A stretch of DNA of 64,000 nucleotides from JBBIGV01 sp037447335 (GCA_037447335.1 JBBIGV010000009.1:13269-77268); one strand, 5' to 3'. Counted from the first letter of the stretch, positions 1-9,063 are shown. Notes: generated by a model from the letters alone, not told the origin. Translations and numbers: made by a program.

Positions 1-536
1 GGATAATCACTTCAACCAATCGGAATCTCGGGCAGCTTGTTGAAGAGGGAAAATTCAGAGATGATTTATTTTACAGGCTGAATGTTGTATCCATTCACGT
101 TCCTCCATTGAGCAAACGCAAAGAAGACATACCAAAACTTGTTGTACACTTTCTCGAAAAGATAAACCAGGAGCTTCATAAAAATGTGAGCAAAGTTCCG
201 TTTGAAGTGATGGAAATTCTTACAAAACATGATTGGGTTGGAAACGTTCGCGAACTTGAAAATGTTTTGACACGGGCAGTTGCTCTGGCAAAAAGTGATT
301 TTATAGAAAAGGAATTAATAATGATCTCAGATAATAGAGCTGCCGATGAAACAATATCATTTTCAAAGCTGTGCTCGCTTGAGGAGATGGAAAAGAATTA
401 TATTAAGTTTGTGCTGGATAGCTGCAAATGGGATAAGAAAAAAGCAATTGAAATAATGCAAATAGGAAAAACGACTCTATATAACAAGATAGAGCAATAC
501 AAACTTCAGGAGGCTAACAAGAAAAAACAGAAATAA
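1..536 (+). CDS. Sigma-54-dependent response regulator, C-terminal part (5' truncated by window)
   Basis: This is the end of an NtrC-class transcription activator that starts before the window. The reading frame is open from base 3, so the TTG at 108 is internal. The first visible residues match the AAA+ core (IITSTNRNL, then FRDDLFYRLNVVSIHVPPL with the R-finger-type FRDDL). Next come the HDWVGNVRELENVLTRAV block typical of sigma-54 activators and a C-terminal Fis-type helix-turn-helix (KKAIEIMQIGKTTLYNKIEQY). Fis-type ends bind enhancer sites upstream of sigma-54 promoters. The receiver domain and Walker A motif are outside the window, so the signal is unknown. It is a separate gene from the full NtrC-type regulator at 9.1 kb. 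Confidence 0.93.
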   Translation, partial: IITSTNRNLGQLVEEGKFRDDLFYRLNVVSIHVPPLSKRKEDIPKLVVHFLEKINQELHKNVSKVPFEVMEILTKHDWVGNVRELENVLTRAVALAKSDFIEKELIMISDNRAADETISFSKLCSLEEMEKNYIKFVLDSCKWDKKKAIEIMQIGKTTLYNKIEQYKLQEANKKKQK

Positions 537-747
537 AATAGATCTGCGCGTTTCCTTCCCATCCATTCAGGTGCTTATCTTAATCTGGAAATTCCCGATT
601 CCGAATTCAGAGTTCAGAATATGAACCCGCGTATCCTAACCCATCCGGGCTGCATTTCAAAATAAATTGAAATTTTGAGAGTTGAATAAGGCACTCTATT
701 TGTTTGTTAAAACTACAAACTGTTTTCTGTTTTACGAGAGGGAAGTA

Positions 748-1236
748 GTGTCAATAACGGATCATCTAAAAGGTATACTGATTTTTGTAATAGGCGGCAG
801 GGAATTTTGCCTGGACATTAAGGAAGTTTACACCGTATTCAACCCCGCTGATTTTAATATAACCGCAATTCAAAATCACAATTCAGTCCGGATAAAAAAC
901 GAAACAATCAAAAATCTTAATGTGATCATCCCGCTCGAATATTTCCATTTAAAAAATCAAGGGATAAGCAAAGACTCCAGGGTGATTGTTTGTGATAATG
1001 AGCTTCAGACAGGTATTCTTGTTGATAAAATATGCGAAGTGGTTTCTGTGAAGGATAAAAATATAGAAGAAAGTATAATCAGTGTTAAGTCGCATGAAAA
1101 TTACATAAGTGAAATAATTGAATTTGAAGGCAGAAAGTTAGCAGTACCCACTCTCAAAAAACTATTCAGGAATGGAATTACACAAAACAGTAAAACAGAA
1201 TATCAGGATTTAATTAACGGAGTAACCCGTAACTAA
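748..1236 (+). CDS. CheW-like domain protein
   Basis: Single-domain protein of about 162 residues with a CheW fold pattern: LKGILIFVIGGREFCLDIKEV at the start, a central ILVDKICEVVSV strand pair and a C-terminal FEGRKLAVPTLKKLF. CheW proteins couple receptors to the CheA kinase. I chose the GTG at 748 because GAGAGGGAAG precedes it at normal spacing and it places the domain at the very N-terminus. The same frame opens upstream at a TTG (682) but without a good ribosome site. No CheA, receptor or flagellar gene is in the window, so it may serve a non-flagellar pathway or regulate its neighbours. The family call is good, the role unknown. Confidence 0.7.
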   Translation: MSITDHLKGILIFVIGGREFCLDIKEVYTVFNPADFNITAIQNHNSVRIKNETIKNLNVIIPLEYFHLKNQGISKDSRVIVCDNELQTGILVDKICEVVSVKDKNIEESIISVKSHENYISEIIEFEGRKLAVPTLKKLFRNGITQNSKTEYQDLINGVTRN

Positions 1237-1271
1237 AGCACTCTTAATCATTAATACCATTTAATCTTTTG

Positions 1272-1281
1272 AAGGAGGTGA
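1272..1281 (+). promoter_or_regulatory. Perfect Shine-Dalgarno sequence without an evident gene
   Basis: AAGGAGGTGA is a full match to the anti-Shine-Dalgarno sequence of 16S rRNA. It is followed only by a six-codon frame (GTG at 1278 region, ending TAA) and then about 120 bases before the curlin gene. It could drive a leader peptide, be the remains of a lost gene, or be a ribosome standby site in the long curlin leader. The curlin gene has its own AAAGGA site just before its ATG. Confidence 0.4.
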
Positions 1282-1417
1282 GAAGGGGAAGCGAATAAAA
1301 TCAGTAGAAAAAATTCAGGGGTCTCTATTTAGTTTTTCGGTTAAACATTATGCCCTCAATGTTATACCGATGTTCTATAATTAACTTTTTTCTATTTCAA
1401 AATGAAAGGAATAAAAA

Positions 1418-2230
1418 ATGAAACGGATCTTTGTAATTGCGTTAGTAATGACATTTGCTGCCAGCCTTTCAATGGCACAGCACTGGGATCAGGTATATCA
1501 ATCAGGAAATTCAAACAATTCCTCCGTTGTGCAGGGATTTATGGATGTAGGAACTGCAAAACCTGGTAATGGTGCAAGGGTTTGGCAAATTGGAAATCAA
1601 AACCTGTCAGATTTAAAACAGTTCAATGGTGGATATGCAGGTGACCAACACTATGCTGAAGTATATTCCTATGGTAATAATAATACAGCCTATACTTTCC
1701 AAAGCAGAGCAACAGGAACCTCATATATTACACAAATCGGCGACTGGAACTATGGTAATGTTTACCAAAACGGTAATGTTATGAATTCTGAGATTTACTC
1801 TCAGGGAAATGCCAACTGGGCTCAGTCTATTCTCTGGGCTACGAACTCATATAGCAAAATTACACAACTTGGAAACAATAACGTTGCTAACCAGTTAATG
1901 GGGCAGGGTATGGGCGAAAAAGTTCAAGGCTCTTATTTTGAATCCTATCAGCAGGGAAATCAAAACTTTAGCCATCAGCATATGGCTGGCGATGGTTATG
2001 CCGGTGGAATTACTGCTCTGAACAATACCGGTATAATAAATACTTTTGGTAATAATAATAGTGCTGTTCAGTATATGTATGAAGGCTCAACTTCCGCAGC
2101 AAACAATTGGGCCAATGCTTATCAAAATGGCAACTGGAATAACTCCCAGCAATATCAAACCAATGCAGGTAACAGCTCAGTACATTGGCAGATAGGTGAT
2201 GGTAATGTTTCAGTAACAGTTCAGAATTAA
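1418..2230 (+). CDS. Secreted curlin-repeat protein (CsgA/CsgB-like amyloid subunit)
   Basis: Protein of 270 residues with a clear Sec signal peptide (MKRIFVIALVMTFAASLSMAQ, cleaved near residue 20). The mature part is a chain of imperfect curlin-type repeats with the Q-x-G-N-x-N ... Q pattern: QSGNSNNSS, QIGNQNLSD, SYGNNNTAY, QIGDWNYGN, QNGNVMNSE, QLGNNNVAN, QQGNQNFSH, TFGNNNSAV, QNGNWNNSQ and QIGDGNVSV. It is rich in Gln, Asn, Gly, Ser and Tyr and almost free of Lys/Arg, as in functional amyloids. It is longer than E. coli CsgA (about 150). An AAAGGA ribosome site precedes the ATG. A second, shorter curlin-like protein follows, so this pair may act as major subunit and nucleator. No csgG/E/F export genes are visible here. 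Confidence 0.88.
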   Translation: MKRIFVIALVMTFAASLSMAQHWDQVYQSGNSNNSSVVQGFMDVGTAKPGNGARVWQIGNQNLSDLKQFNGGYAGDQHYAEVYSYGNNNTAYTFQSRATGTSYITQIGDWNYGNVYQNGNVMNSEIYSQGNANWAQSILWATNSYSKITQLGNNNVANQLMGQGMGEKVQGSYFESYQQGNQNFSHQHMAGDGYAGGITALNNTGIINTFGNNNSAVQYMYEGSTSAANNWANAYQNGNWNNSQQYQTNAGNSSVHWQIGDGNVSVTVQN

Positions 2231-2254
2231 TAAGTAATTAGTAAGAATTTACCC

Positions 2255-2274
2255 ACAGGGAGTAATATCCCTGT
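2255..2274 (+). terminator. Hairpin between the two curlin genes (attenuator/weak terminator)
   Basis: ACAGGGA and TCCCTGT form a seven-pair stem around a six-base loop, with two more C:G pairs possible outside one mismatch, then GGTTTTA. The T run is short, so it probably lets part of the transcripts through. This would give less of the downstream curlin-like protein than of the upstream one, which suits a subunit/nucleator ratio. Confidence 0.5.
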
Positions 2275-2294
2275 AGGTTTTACTTAAAGTATAT

Positions 2295-2849
2295 ATGAAA
2301 AAGATTTTTTTTATCTGTTCAATGGCAGTTTTTCTGAATTTTGAGATTCATTCCCAATCCAACGAAGCATACATAGAGCAGGTTGGTTACGGCAATACTG
2401 CCGAGATTTTTCAGGAAAAGCATACTTCGGATAATTTTATTTATCTCTCCCAGATAGGTGATTTGAATAAGGCAGTGCTCTCACAACAAGCTTCAGTCGG
2501 ATTAGGACAGAATACACTTGAGTTATACCAGATCGGATTATCGAATATGCTTATAGCTTCGCAGATTGGATTTGGCAATTATTCATCTGTTACACAAAGT
2601 GGGAATGATAATTTCTATGAGCTTACCCTTACGGGGAATTATAATGATTTAACTGCTCTGCAATCAGGCAGCGGAAATACAATAATTCAGGAATTAAGCG
2701 GAAGCAGTTATAAGATTGATATCAAACAATTGGGGAATGAGAACAGCATTATACACATAGACAGCTATTCATCAATACTGCAAATGAGCATCATACAATC
2801 CGGTACAGGGGCACGGCTGATGCTGGTAAATGGTTTATATCCAAAATAG
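2295..2849 (+). CDS. Second curlin-repeat protein (possible nucleator)
   Basis: Protein of 184 residues with an N-terminal signal peptide (MKKIFFICSMAVFLNFEIHSQ). The repeats are looser than in the upstream gene but keep the Q-x-G-x-x-N pattern: QVGYGNTAE, QIGDLNKAV, QIGLSNMLI, QIGFGNYSS, QSGNDNFYE, LTGNYNDLT, QSGSGNTII, QLGNENSII, QSGTGARLM. It is less Tyr/Gln biased and ends with LMLVNGLYPK, unlike the upstream protein. By analogy with the csgBA pair, one of the two may seed fibre growth by the other. The gene lies 64 bases after its neighbour, separated by a hairpin, and ends ten bases from the convergent DAHP synthase gene. Confidence 0.82.
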   Translation: MKKIFFICSMAVFLNFEIHSQSNEAYIEQVGYGNTAEIFQEKHTSDNFIYLSQIGDLNKAVLSQQASVGLGQNTLELYQIGLSNMLIASQIGFGNYSSVTQSGNDNFYELTLTGNYNDLTALQSGSGNTIIQELSGSSYKIDIKQLGNENSIIHIDSYSSILQMSIIQSGTGARLMLVNGLYPK

Positions 2850-2859
2850 ATAATCCCCT

Positions 2860-3873
2860 TTAAATCTTTCTTCCAATCACTTCCGCAATTTTTTTCATCT
2901 GGTTCATCAATTCACTAAACTGATCGGGAAGCAGCGCCTGCGGTCCGTCGGATAAGGCTTTTTCGGGATCGTTGTGTACTTCTACCATTATTCCATCCGC
3001 TCCGGCTGCAACTGCCGCACGCGCCATCGGAATTACTTTATCTCTTATCCCCACTGCATGCGAAGGATCTGCTATTATCGGGAGGTGACTTTTCTTCTGC
3101 ACAACCGGAATTGCAGATATGTCAAAAGTGTTGCGTGTTGCTGTTTCAAATGTTCTTATTCCTCTTTCGCACAGAATTACATTTGGATTACCATTGGATA
3201 AACTGTACTCTGCCGAGAGCAGCAAGTCTTCAATTGAGGCTGATAACCCGCGCTTAAGAAGGATAGGGGATTGTGTTTTGCCAAGGGCGCGGAGCAGCGG
3301 ATAATTCTGCATATTCCTTGCGCCGACCTGAAATATGTCTGTATACTGCATCATCATATCAACTTGTGAAGGCTCAATTATTTCTGTAATAACAAGCAGC
3401 CCGAACTCATCACCTGCCTTTCTTAACATCTTTAAACCTGCTTCGCCTAACCCCTGAAAGGAATATGGTGATGTGCGCGGCTTGAATGCACCACCCCGTA
3501 AAAATTTTGCCCCTGCCTTCGAAACTATACCGGCAATTGTGAAAATCTGTTTTTCACTTTCAACAGAGCAGGGACCGGCAATCACTACTATTGAATCGCC
3601 GCCAAACTTAACACCTTTAACATCAATAATGGTGTTCGCCTGTTTATAATTTCTTCCTGCGAGTTTATAAGGCTCCGTAATACGGTAAACTTCGGCAACA
3701 CCGTCTAAAATTTTTACCCGCCTGACATCAAAGTTGGGCTGCACACCTATGGCGCCTAAGACTATTTGTTCCTCGCCGGTGGATTTGTGTATGTTAAACC
3801 CAAAATCTTCGAGGTGTGCGATTATATTCTGAACTTTCTCTTCTGTAACATTCTTCTCTAAAACTATTACCAC
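2860..3873 (-). CDS. aroF: 3-deoxy-7-phosphoheptulonate (DAHP) synthase, type I beta with N-terminal ferredoxin-like domain
   Basis: Condenses phosphoenolpyruvate with erythrose 4-phosphate, the first step of aromatic amino acid synthesis. The first 75 residues form the ferredoxin-like regulatory domain (VVIVLEKNVTEEKVQNII ... EEQIVLGAIG). The barrel follows with VVIAGPCSVES, GGAFKPRTSPYSFQGLG, ILLKRGLSA, ILCERGIRTFE and PIIADPSHAVG, all core motifs of the AroF/KdsA superfamily. I place the start at GTG 3873, which gives 337 residues: GGAG lies seven bases upstream and the N-terminus then matches the family. An ATG at 3912 would overlap the upstream lipoprotein gene. It closes a minus-strand group with mutS and a DUF1684 gene. 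Confidence 0.94.
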   Translation of the reverse strand: MVIVLEKNVTEEKVQNIIAHLEDFGFNIHKSTGEEQIVLGAIGVQPNFDVRRVKILDGVAEVYRITEPYKLAGRNYKQANTIIDVKGVKFGGDSIVVIAGPCSVESEKQIFTIAGIVSKAGAKFLRGGAFKPRTSPYSFQGLGEAGLKMLRKAGDEFGLLVITEIIEPSQVDMMMQYTDIFQVGARNMQNYPLLRALGKTQSPILLKRGLSASIEDLLLSAEYSLSNGNPNVILCERGIRTFETATRNTFDISAIPVVQKKSHLPIIADPSHAVGIRDKVIPMARAAVAAGADGIMVEVHNDPEKALSDGPQALLPDQFSELMNQMKKIAEVIGRKI

Positions 3874-3892
3874 AAAAATTCTCCATATGTGA

Positions 3893-4528
3893 TTAGTGGA
3901 AATTCTTTTCACCGGCTGTTATTGCCAGCGGTATATGATCTTCCTTTGTGGGAATAGCACAGGAATAGCGGGCGCTATAAGCACATAAGGGATTGTAAGC
4001 AAGATTAAAATCTACTGTGTAAATGTAATCTTCATTTTCGTTCAATTCAAAATCAACATAACGACCGACACCATAGGTATCCTCACCGGTTGTTAAATCA
4101 GTAAACCAGATGCTGTGATAAACCAAACCGTTTTTTGTTTTACCTTCATATACATTTATCGGATACTCTTTTTCTTTATAATTGAACACAAGATAACCAT
4201 ATCTGATAACCTTTCTTTCCTCTCCTTTAGTTCCTAAAACAATAACAGTATCTTTAGATTTGTATTGATGAAGAACACTTGAAAATCTGAACTCAGGATC
4301 AACAGGATAATATTTTAGCGGCGAGAAATGTGCTTTTTCATCAAGGTTAAAGGGAGAGTCAGGATCATTTTTCATGTAATCATCTTTTTCCTGCCTGGAT
4401 TTTTTGATACTTTCAATATATTCATTTTCTTCCGGGCTGCGCGGCTCACTGCATGAAAAAAAAAGAACAGAAAAAATCAAAATGGTAAAAATAAAAATTG
4501 GCGTTACTAAGAATGATTTATGCATCAC
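3893..4528 (-). CDS. DUF1684 family lipoprotein
   Basis: About 211 residues with a lipoprotein signal peptide: hydrophobic IFIFTILIFSVLFF followed by SCSEP, so Cys near position 26 would be lipidated. The C-terminal two thirds carry the DUF1684 signature: SPFNL near the start, LKYYPVDPEFRF, RYGYLVF, WFTDLTTGEDTYGVGRYVD, VDFNLAYNPLCAYS, SCAIPTKEDHIPLAITAGEK. The biochemical role of DUF1684 is unknown. Translation begins at GTG 4528 or ATG 4525, inside the last codons of mutS, so the two genes are translationally coupled. It is probably envelope-anchored. Family call is firm, function open. Confidence 0.88.
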   Translation of the reverse strand: MMHKSFLVTPIFIFTILIFSVLFFSCSEPRSPEENEYIESIKKSRQEKDDYMKNDPDSPFNLDEKAHFSPLKYYPVDPEFRFSSVLHQYKSKDTVIVLGTKGEERKVIRYGYLVFNYKEKEYPINVYEGKTKNGLVYHSIWFTDLTTGEDTYGVGRYVDFELNENEDYIYTVDFNLAYNPLCAYSARYSCAIPTKEDHIPLAITAGEKNFH

Positions 4529-7139
4529 TGTTGACTTTCTTTTTTAATTCCTGAAGCTTGTTCAGCGCTTCGAGTGGTGTCAGGCTATTGATCTCGATAT
4601 TTTTTATTTCACCCCTTATCTGATCATCTTTTATTTCAAACATGTTGAGCTGGTTGTCATTTTCAACGGAAAGTTTCTTTAACTTTTCCTTTTTAATTTC
4701 GTAGGGAGTTAATTCTTTGCTTTCAAGATTTTCGAGCACTTCCTTTGCACGATTAGTAACAAACTGCGGAAGACCTGCCATTTGTGCAACCTGTATTCCA
4801 TAACTGTGATCTGCCCTGCCCGCGCTTACTTTGTGCAGGAATATCACTTTGTCACCATATTCACGAACTTCAACTTTATAATTCTTTATACGGGGGAATA
4901 TCTCTGCCATTTCGTTTAGCTCATGGTAGTGAGTTGCGAACAAGGTCTTGGCTGAAACCGATGGATTTTCATGCAGATATTCAGTGATAGCCCACGCAAT
5001 TGATATTCCGTCGAAAGTGCTTGTACCCCGTCCGATCTCATCAAGCAGGATAAGGCTTTTAGAAGATGCATTGTTCAGAATATTTGCGGCTTCCTGCATC
5101 TCAACAAGAAAAGTACTTTCGCCGGCGGCAATATTATCACTTGCGCCGACACGGGTAAATATTCTGTCAACCAATCCGATTTTTGCTTCCTTCGCAGGTA
5201 CAAACGAACCAATCTGGGCAAGCAATACAATCAGCCCGACCTGCCTGAGATAGACTGATTTACCTGCCATATTAGGACCGGTAAGAATGATAATCTGGTC
5301 TTGTTCATTATCCATTTTACAATCATTCGGTGTGAACTTGTCACCCGGAGGTAAAATACGCTCTACAACCGGATGCCTTCCACCAATTATATGTAGTTCA
5401 TCATCTTCGCTGAGTTGAGGCATCACGTAATTATATTGTTCGGCACACTCAGCAAATGAAAGAAAGCAGTCGAGCATTGCAATAAGTTTTGCATTTTTCT
5501 GGATGGGTTCTGTTTCTGCGGCTACAGTCAATCTTATTTCATTAAATAGCTGCGACTCAAGTTCATAGATATTTTCTTCTGCATTAAGGATTTTATCTTC
5601 ATACTCTTTCAATTCCGGCGTAATAAATCTTTCAGAATTTACAAGCGTTTGTTTTCGGATAAAGTAATCAGGAATTTTATCCTTGTTCGCATTGCTTACT
5701 TCAATGTAATAGCCGAATACTTTATTGTAACTTACTTTGAGAGACGAAATACCCGATTTTTCGCGCTCAGTTTTCTGAAGATTGGCAATCCAGTCTTTTC
5801 CATGAATTGCTATATCACGCAACTCATCCAGTTCAGGGCTGAAGCTATTCCTGATAACACCGCCTTCAGCTAAATTTAACGGCGGGTTATCAACAATGGA
5901 CTGGTCAATTTTTTGAATGAGCGAATCGAGAGGAGAAATTTGTTTGCAGATATTCTGAAGAGTATCAACCTCTGTATCAAGAAGAATATTTTTTACAGGG
6001 GTTAATTTCTTGAGAGAAAATTTTAATGCAACAAGCTCACGTGGATTAGCTCTGCCCGTGCAAACCCTGGAAATCAATCTCTCTAAGTCTCCGATCTCTT
6101 TTAGTTCTGCAAGAATTTTTTTTCGGATATTCTTCTTCACAAATAATTCTCCTACACTTTCAAGGCGTTTATTTATTGGTTCGGATTTACGCAGCGGTGC
6201 AGATATCCATTTTTTTAGCAGTCTTGCTCCCATTGGAGTTTCTGTTCTATCAAGAATTGAAATCAGTGAACCTTCTCTGCCTCCATCGTGCATTGAAAAT
6301 GTTATTTCAAGATTTCTTCTGGTAGCAAAATCCAGTGACATATATTCGGAAGTATTGTATGAAGAAATGCTGCTCAGATGTGAAAGATTTGCTTTTTGTG
6401 TATCCTGTAAGTAGTTAAGCACAGCTCCTGCAGAAATAAGCCCGTTTGTTAACCCTTCAACGCCAAATCCTTTAAGTGTAACTGTTTTGAACTGCATAAG
6501 TAAAACTTCGCGGGCATAATCGAGATTAAAAATCCAGTCATCAAGTTTGGTAATTCTTAAACCTGAATTCACTTTTTGAATTATCGGGACAAGCGTATCC
6601 TTTTCTCTTTTTGCAATAAGAATTTCGGATGGTGCAATTGTTTCGAGCTGCTGTGGGATTTGTTCAACCGGAATTTCAAAAGTATAAAACTCGCTGGTTG
6701 AAATATCGCAGAAGGAAATACCTGCTGCTTCATCCTTTGTAAAGATTGCCAACAGATAGTTGTTTTTTTTATGATCGAGCAGTTTGTCGGAAAGTGTAAC
6801 GCCCGGAGTAACAACTTCAATTACTTCTCTTTTAACTATACCTTTGGCGAATTTAGGATTTTCAACCTGCTCGCAAATTGCAACCCGGTAACCGGCTCTT
6901 ACAAGCTTCGGCAGATATGAATCAATAGCATGATGTGGAAAACCGGCAAGAGGCACTTCACCCGCCGCACCGTTTGAGCGCTTTGTAAGTGTAATCCCGA
7001 GCACTTTTGAGGTAGTTTTTGCATCTTCTTCAAAAGTTTCAAAGAAATCCCCTATCCTGAACAGAAGAATTGTATCAGGATTAGCTTCTTTTATCTTATA
7101 ATATTGTGCCATTAAAGGCGTTTGTTGGGGTGCGCTCAT
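4518..7139 (-). CDS. mutS: DNA mismatch repair protein MutS
   Basis: Full-length MutS (873 residues) that recognises mismatches and recruits MutL. The N-terminal mismatch-binding domain carries the Phe-x-Glu wedge motif in RIGDFFETFEEDA. The core follows, with FATRRNLEI and a clamp region. The ABC-type ATPase has Walker A GPNMAGKS at residues 621-628, DEIGRGTSTFDGISIAWA (Walker B and signature) and TLFATHYHEL. Near the C-terminus QLNMF fits a beta-clamp-binding peptide, followed by the conserved LTPLEALNKLQELKKK. All key residues are present. It is the first gene of a minus-strand group and overlaps the next gene by 11 bases. Confidence 0.97.
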   Translation of the reverse strand: MSAPQQTPLMAQYYKIKEANPDTILLFRIGDFFETFEEDAKTTSKVLGITLTKRSNGAAGEVPLAGFPHHAIDSYLPKLVRAGYRVAICEQVENPKFAKGIVKREVIEVVTPGVTLSDKLLDHKKNNYLLAIFTKDEAAGISFCDISTSEFYTFEIPVEQIPQQLETIAPSEILIAKREKDTLVPIIQKVNSGLRITKLDDWIFNLDYAREVLLMQFKTVTLKGFGVEGLTNGLISAGAVLNYLQDTQKANLSHLSSISSYNTSEYMSLDFATRRNLEITFSMHDGGREGSLISILDRTETPMGARLLKKWISAPLRKSEPINKRLESVGELFVKKNIRKKILAELKEIGDLERLISRVCTGRANPRELVALKFSLKKLTPVKNILLDTEVDTLQNICKQISPLDSLIQKIDQSIVDNPPLNLAEGGVIRNSFSPELDELRDIAIHGKDWIANLQKTEREKSGISSLKVSYNKVFGYYIEVSNANKDKIPDYFIRKQTLVNSERFITPELKEYEDKILNAEENIYELESQLFNEIRLTVAAETEPIQKNAKLIAMLDCFLSFAECAEQYNYVMPQLSEDDELHIIGGRHPVVERILPPGDKFTPNDCKMDNEQDQIIILTGPNMAGKSVYLRQVGLIVLLAQIGSFVPAKEAKIGLVDRIFTRVGASDNIAAGESTFLVEMQEAANILNNASSKSLILLDEIGRGTSTFDGISIAWAITEYLHENPSVSAKTLFATHYHELNEMAEIFPRIKNYKVEVREYGDKVIFLHKVSAGRADHSYGIQVAQMAGLPQFVTNRAKEVLENLESKELTPYEIKKEKLKKLSVENDNQLNMFEIKDDQIRGEIKNIEINSLTPLEALNKLQELKKKVNSDA

Positions 7140-7296
7140 TTAATTTAACTTCTATTCAAAAGGCAAAAATACCTCAATACCATTAGAATATCAAAAGCAG
7201 AAAAGCGGATAGTCCGGTAATTTTTGACCAGCCCGAAGTATTTGCCCTGAGCAAAAATATTTCAGATATAATATTTATATTGAATTAGATTAAATT
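7140..7296. promoter_or_regulatory. Divergent promoter region between mutS and the sensor kinase
   Basis: These 157 bases separate two genes transcribed away from each other, so they must hold promoters for both. On the plus strand TATAAT at 7267-7272 lies 25 bases before the kinase ATG and would fit a -10 box. No convincing -35 box sits at 17 bases, and group-specific promoters may differ from the E. coli consensus. No strong operator palindrome is visible. Confidence 0.35.
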
Positions 7297-9063
7297 ATGA
7301 AAATGAACAAAGATAAACGCTTGAGATTGTTGTTCGGAGCAGGAACTATTCTTGTTTCGATTATTTTCATATTTGCGGTGCTTAGTATATATGACTATAC
7401 CTTAAGCGATGTAAAAAAGACACATCAATTGCAGCAGATGGAAATGGCAAAAACTGCTGCCTCAGGAATATCGATTCATCTTAACATGCTTAAAGAAAAT
7501 TTGGAGCTGCTTTTGGAATATCCGGGCGCGAAGGCACTGGTTTTTAATTCTGTTAAAGAGGGTGTAAATTTTCTTTATAATCATTATTCAGATAAAATTA
7601 TCAAATCGGTTTTTCTTCTCGATTCTTCAATAGCTTTAATTTATTCGAAAGGTCTTGCTCCTCCTTTACAGAGAATTGATGCAGCCGGCATCGTATCAAA
7701 TTATACAGATGGTAATGTATGGGTTTCTTCAATTGAATCGAATATTTACGATGATATTGAAAGTGGCTTATCTTTTATGATGTTGATCCCTTTGTTTGAT
7801 AGTGCCGGCGAAAATGAAAGCAGCGTTAAAGGTTATGCAGGATTTCTTGTTGATTTCGATTTATTAATACGAAAGTATGTTGCATCTTTAACATTGGGCG
7901 AAGGCGATTTTGCATGGGTTATGGATGGGAGAGGCAGGTTAATTTATCATCCCCGCCACGAAGATATGCTGTTAAGAAGCATTAACCAGGTTACTTCTGA
8001 CTGTCATTCATGTCATAATTCTTTTGATGTTCAACGAAAGATGATTGCAGGTGAAGCAGGTATTGATGAGTATATTATTAGTGATGAGCCGCCGAAAGTG
8101 ATGGCTTATTTCCCGCTAAGTTTTGGAAATGAAAGATGGATACTGGCAATATCAACTTTTCTTCCGAATGTTACGGAAAATCTTAAGGAAAAATTTTCTC
8201 TCTTTTTTGGATTGGGGGTTATCATTTTGATTGTTATTATTTCGCTGGGTGCATTACTTTATACTACTAATGCAAAAAGATTAAAAGTTGAAGAGGCTAA
8301 TAAGCTGTTAGAACAACGACAGATATTTCAGGAACAATTAAATCATGCAGCCAAACTGGCTTCCATAGGCGAGCTTGTTGACAGTGTTGCTCATGAAATA
8401 AATACTCCGCTAAGTGTTATTACCTCACATATTGATGCCTTACTGCTGCAGGAAAAACATTTTACCGATAATAAGGAAGACCTGTCAATTATTAAAAATC
8501 AGACCAAAAGAATAAGCAAATACACAAAAAGTTTATTAACTTATTCACAGCGGCTGCCCTTTGAACCAAAACAGGATAATATAATACGCACAATTGAAGA
8601 TTGCCTTTATCTTCTGTCGGCAAGATTTAAGTCAAAGAAAATTAAAGTAAAAAAGATGTATCTGCCCAAACTTCCGGGAGCAGTCTTTGACAAAGGACAG
8701 ATTGAACAGGTGATTATTAACTTATTGAATAATTCGATTGATGCTGTTGATCATAATGGTGAAATAGAAATTGTTGTTGAAGCAATTTTAAAAGGTAATT
8801 CTCAAAACATATATAATGAGACTGATTACTTAACTATTTCAATAAAAGATAATGGCACCGGTATAAGTAGTGAGAATATTGAAAAAATTTTTGAGCCATT
8901 CTTTTCAACAAAAACAGGCATAGGAACAGGACTGGGTCTATCTATATCAAAAGCCATTATAGTAAGGCACAGGGGTAAGATCGAAGTGAAAAGCGAACCG
9001 GATAAATTTACACTCTTCAAAATCTTTCTGCCTTGTAATTCAGTGGAGCAATCGAATGAATGA
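7297..9063 (+). CDS. Membrane sensor histidine kinase with a periplasmic CxxCH (heme c) site
   Basis: Protein of 588 residues. A membrane helix (residues about 9-30) and a second one (about 300-325) bracket a roughly 270-residue Cache-like sensory domain. That domain contains CHSCH at 236-240, a textbook c-type heme attachment motif, after GEGDFAWVMDGRGRLIYHP. The cytoplasmic part has a HisKA helix with phospho-accepting His366 (SVAHEINTPL), then HATPase boxes NLLNNSIDAV, DNGTGIS and GTGLGLSIS. The stop overlaps the start of the response regulator by eight bases, so the two form a pair. A covalent heme would let it sense redox state, oxygen or NO. The bc-type complex lies just downstream. Kinase call is firm; heme binding is inferred from the motif. 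Confidence 0.92.
   Translation: MKMNKDKRLRLLFGAGTILVSIIFIFAVLSIYDYTLSDVKKTHQLQQMEMAKTAASGISIHLNMLKENLELLLEYPGAKALVFNSVKEGVNFLYNHYSDKIIKSVFLLDSSIALIYSKGLAPPLQRIDAAGIVSNYTDGNVWVSSIESNIYDDIESGLSFMMLIPLFDSAGENESSVKGYAGFLVDFDLLIRKYVASLTLGEGDFAWVMDGRGRLIYHPRHEDMLLRSINQVTSDCHSCHNSFDVQRKMIAGEAGIDEYIISDEPPKVMAYFPLSFGNERWILAISTFLPNVTENLKEKFSLFFGLGVIILIVIISLGALLYTTNAKRLKVEEANKLLEQRQIFQEQLNHAAKLASIGELVDSVAHEINTPLSVITSHIDALLLQEKHFTDNKEDLSIIKNQTKRISKYTKSLLTYSQRLPFEPKQDNIIRTIEDCLYLLSARFKSKKIKVKKMYLPKLPGAVFDKGQIEQVIINLLNNSIDAVDHNGEIEIVVEAILKGNSQNIYNETDYLTISIKDNGTGISSENIEKIFEPFFSTKTGIGTGLGLSISKAIIVRHRGKIEVKSEPDKFTLFKIFLPCNSVEQSNE

Noticed and set aside
682..747. Upstream extension of the CheW-like gene from TTG 682
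   Set aside because: The added 22 residues are hydrophobic and outside the CheW fold, there is no ribosome site before 682, and GTG 748 has a good one.
3874..3912. ATG start for the DAHP synthase at 3912
   Set aside because: It would overlap the lipoprotein gene and add 13 residues absent from the family; GTG 3873 has GGAG at proper distance.
4784..5253. Plus-strand frames within mutS
   Set aside because: Antisense shadows of a strongly conserved gene.
7297..7400. Multiheme cytochrome identity for the kinase
   Set aside because: Only one CxxCH motif occurs and the kinase domains are complete, so it is a sensor and not an electron carrier.
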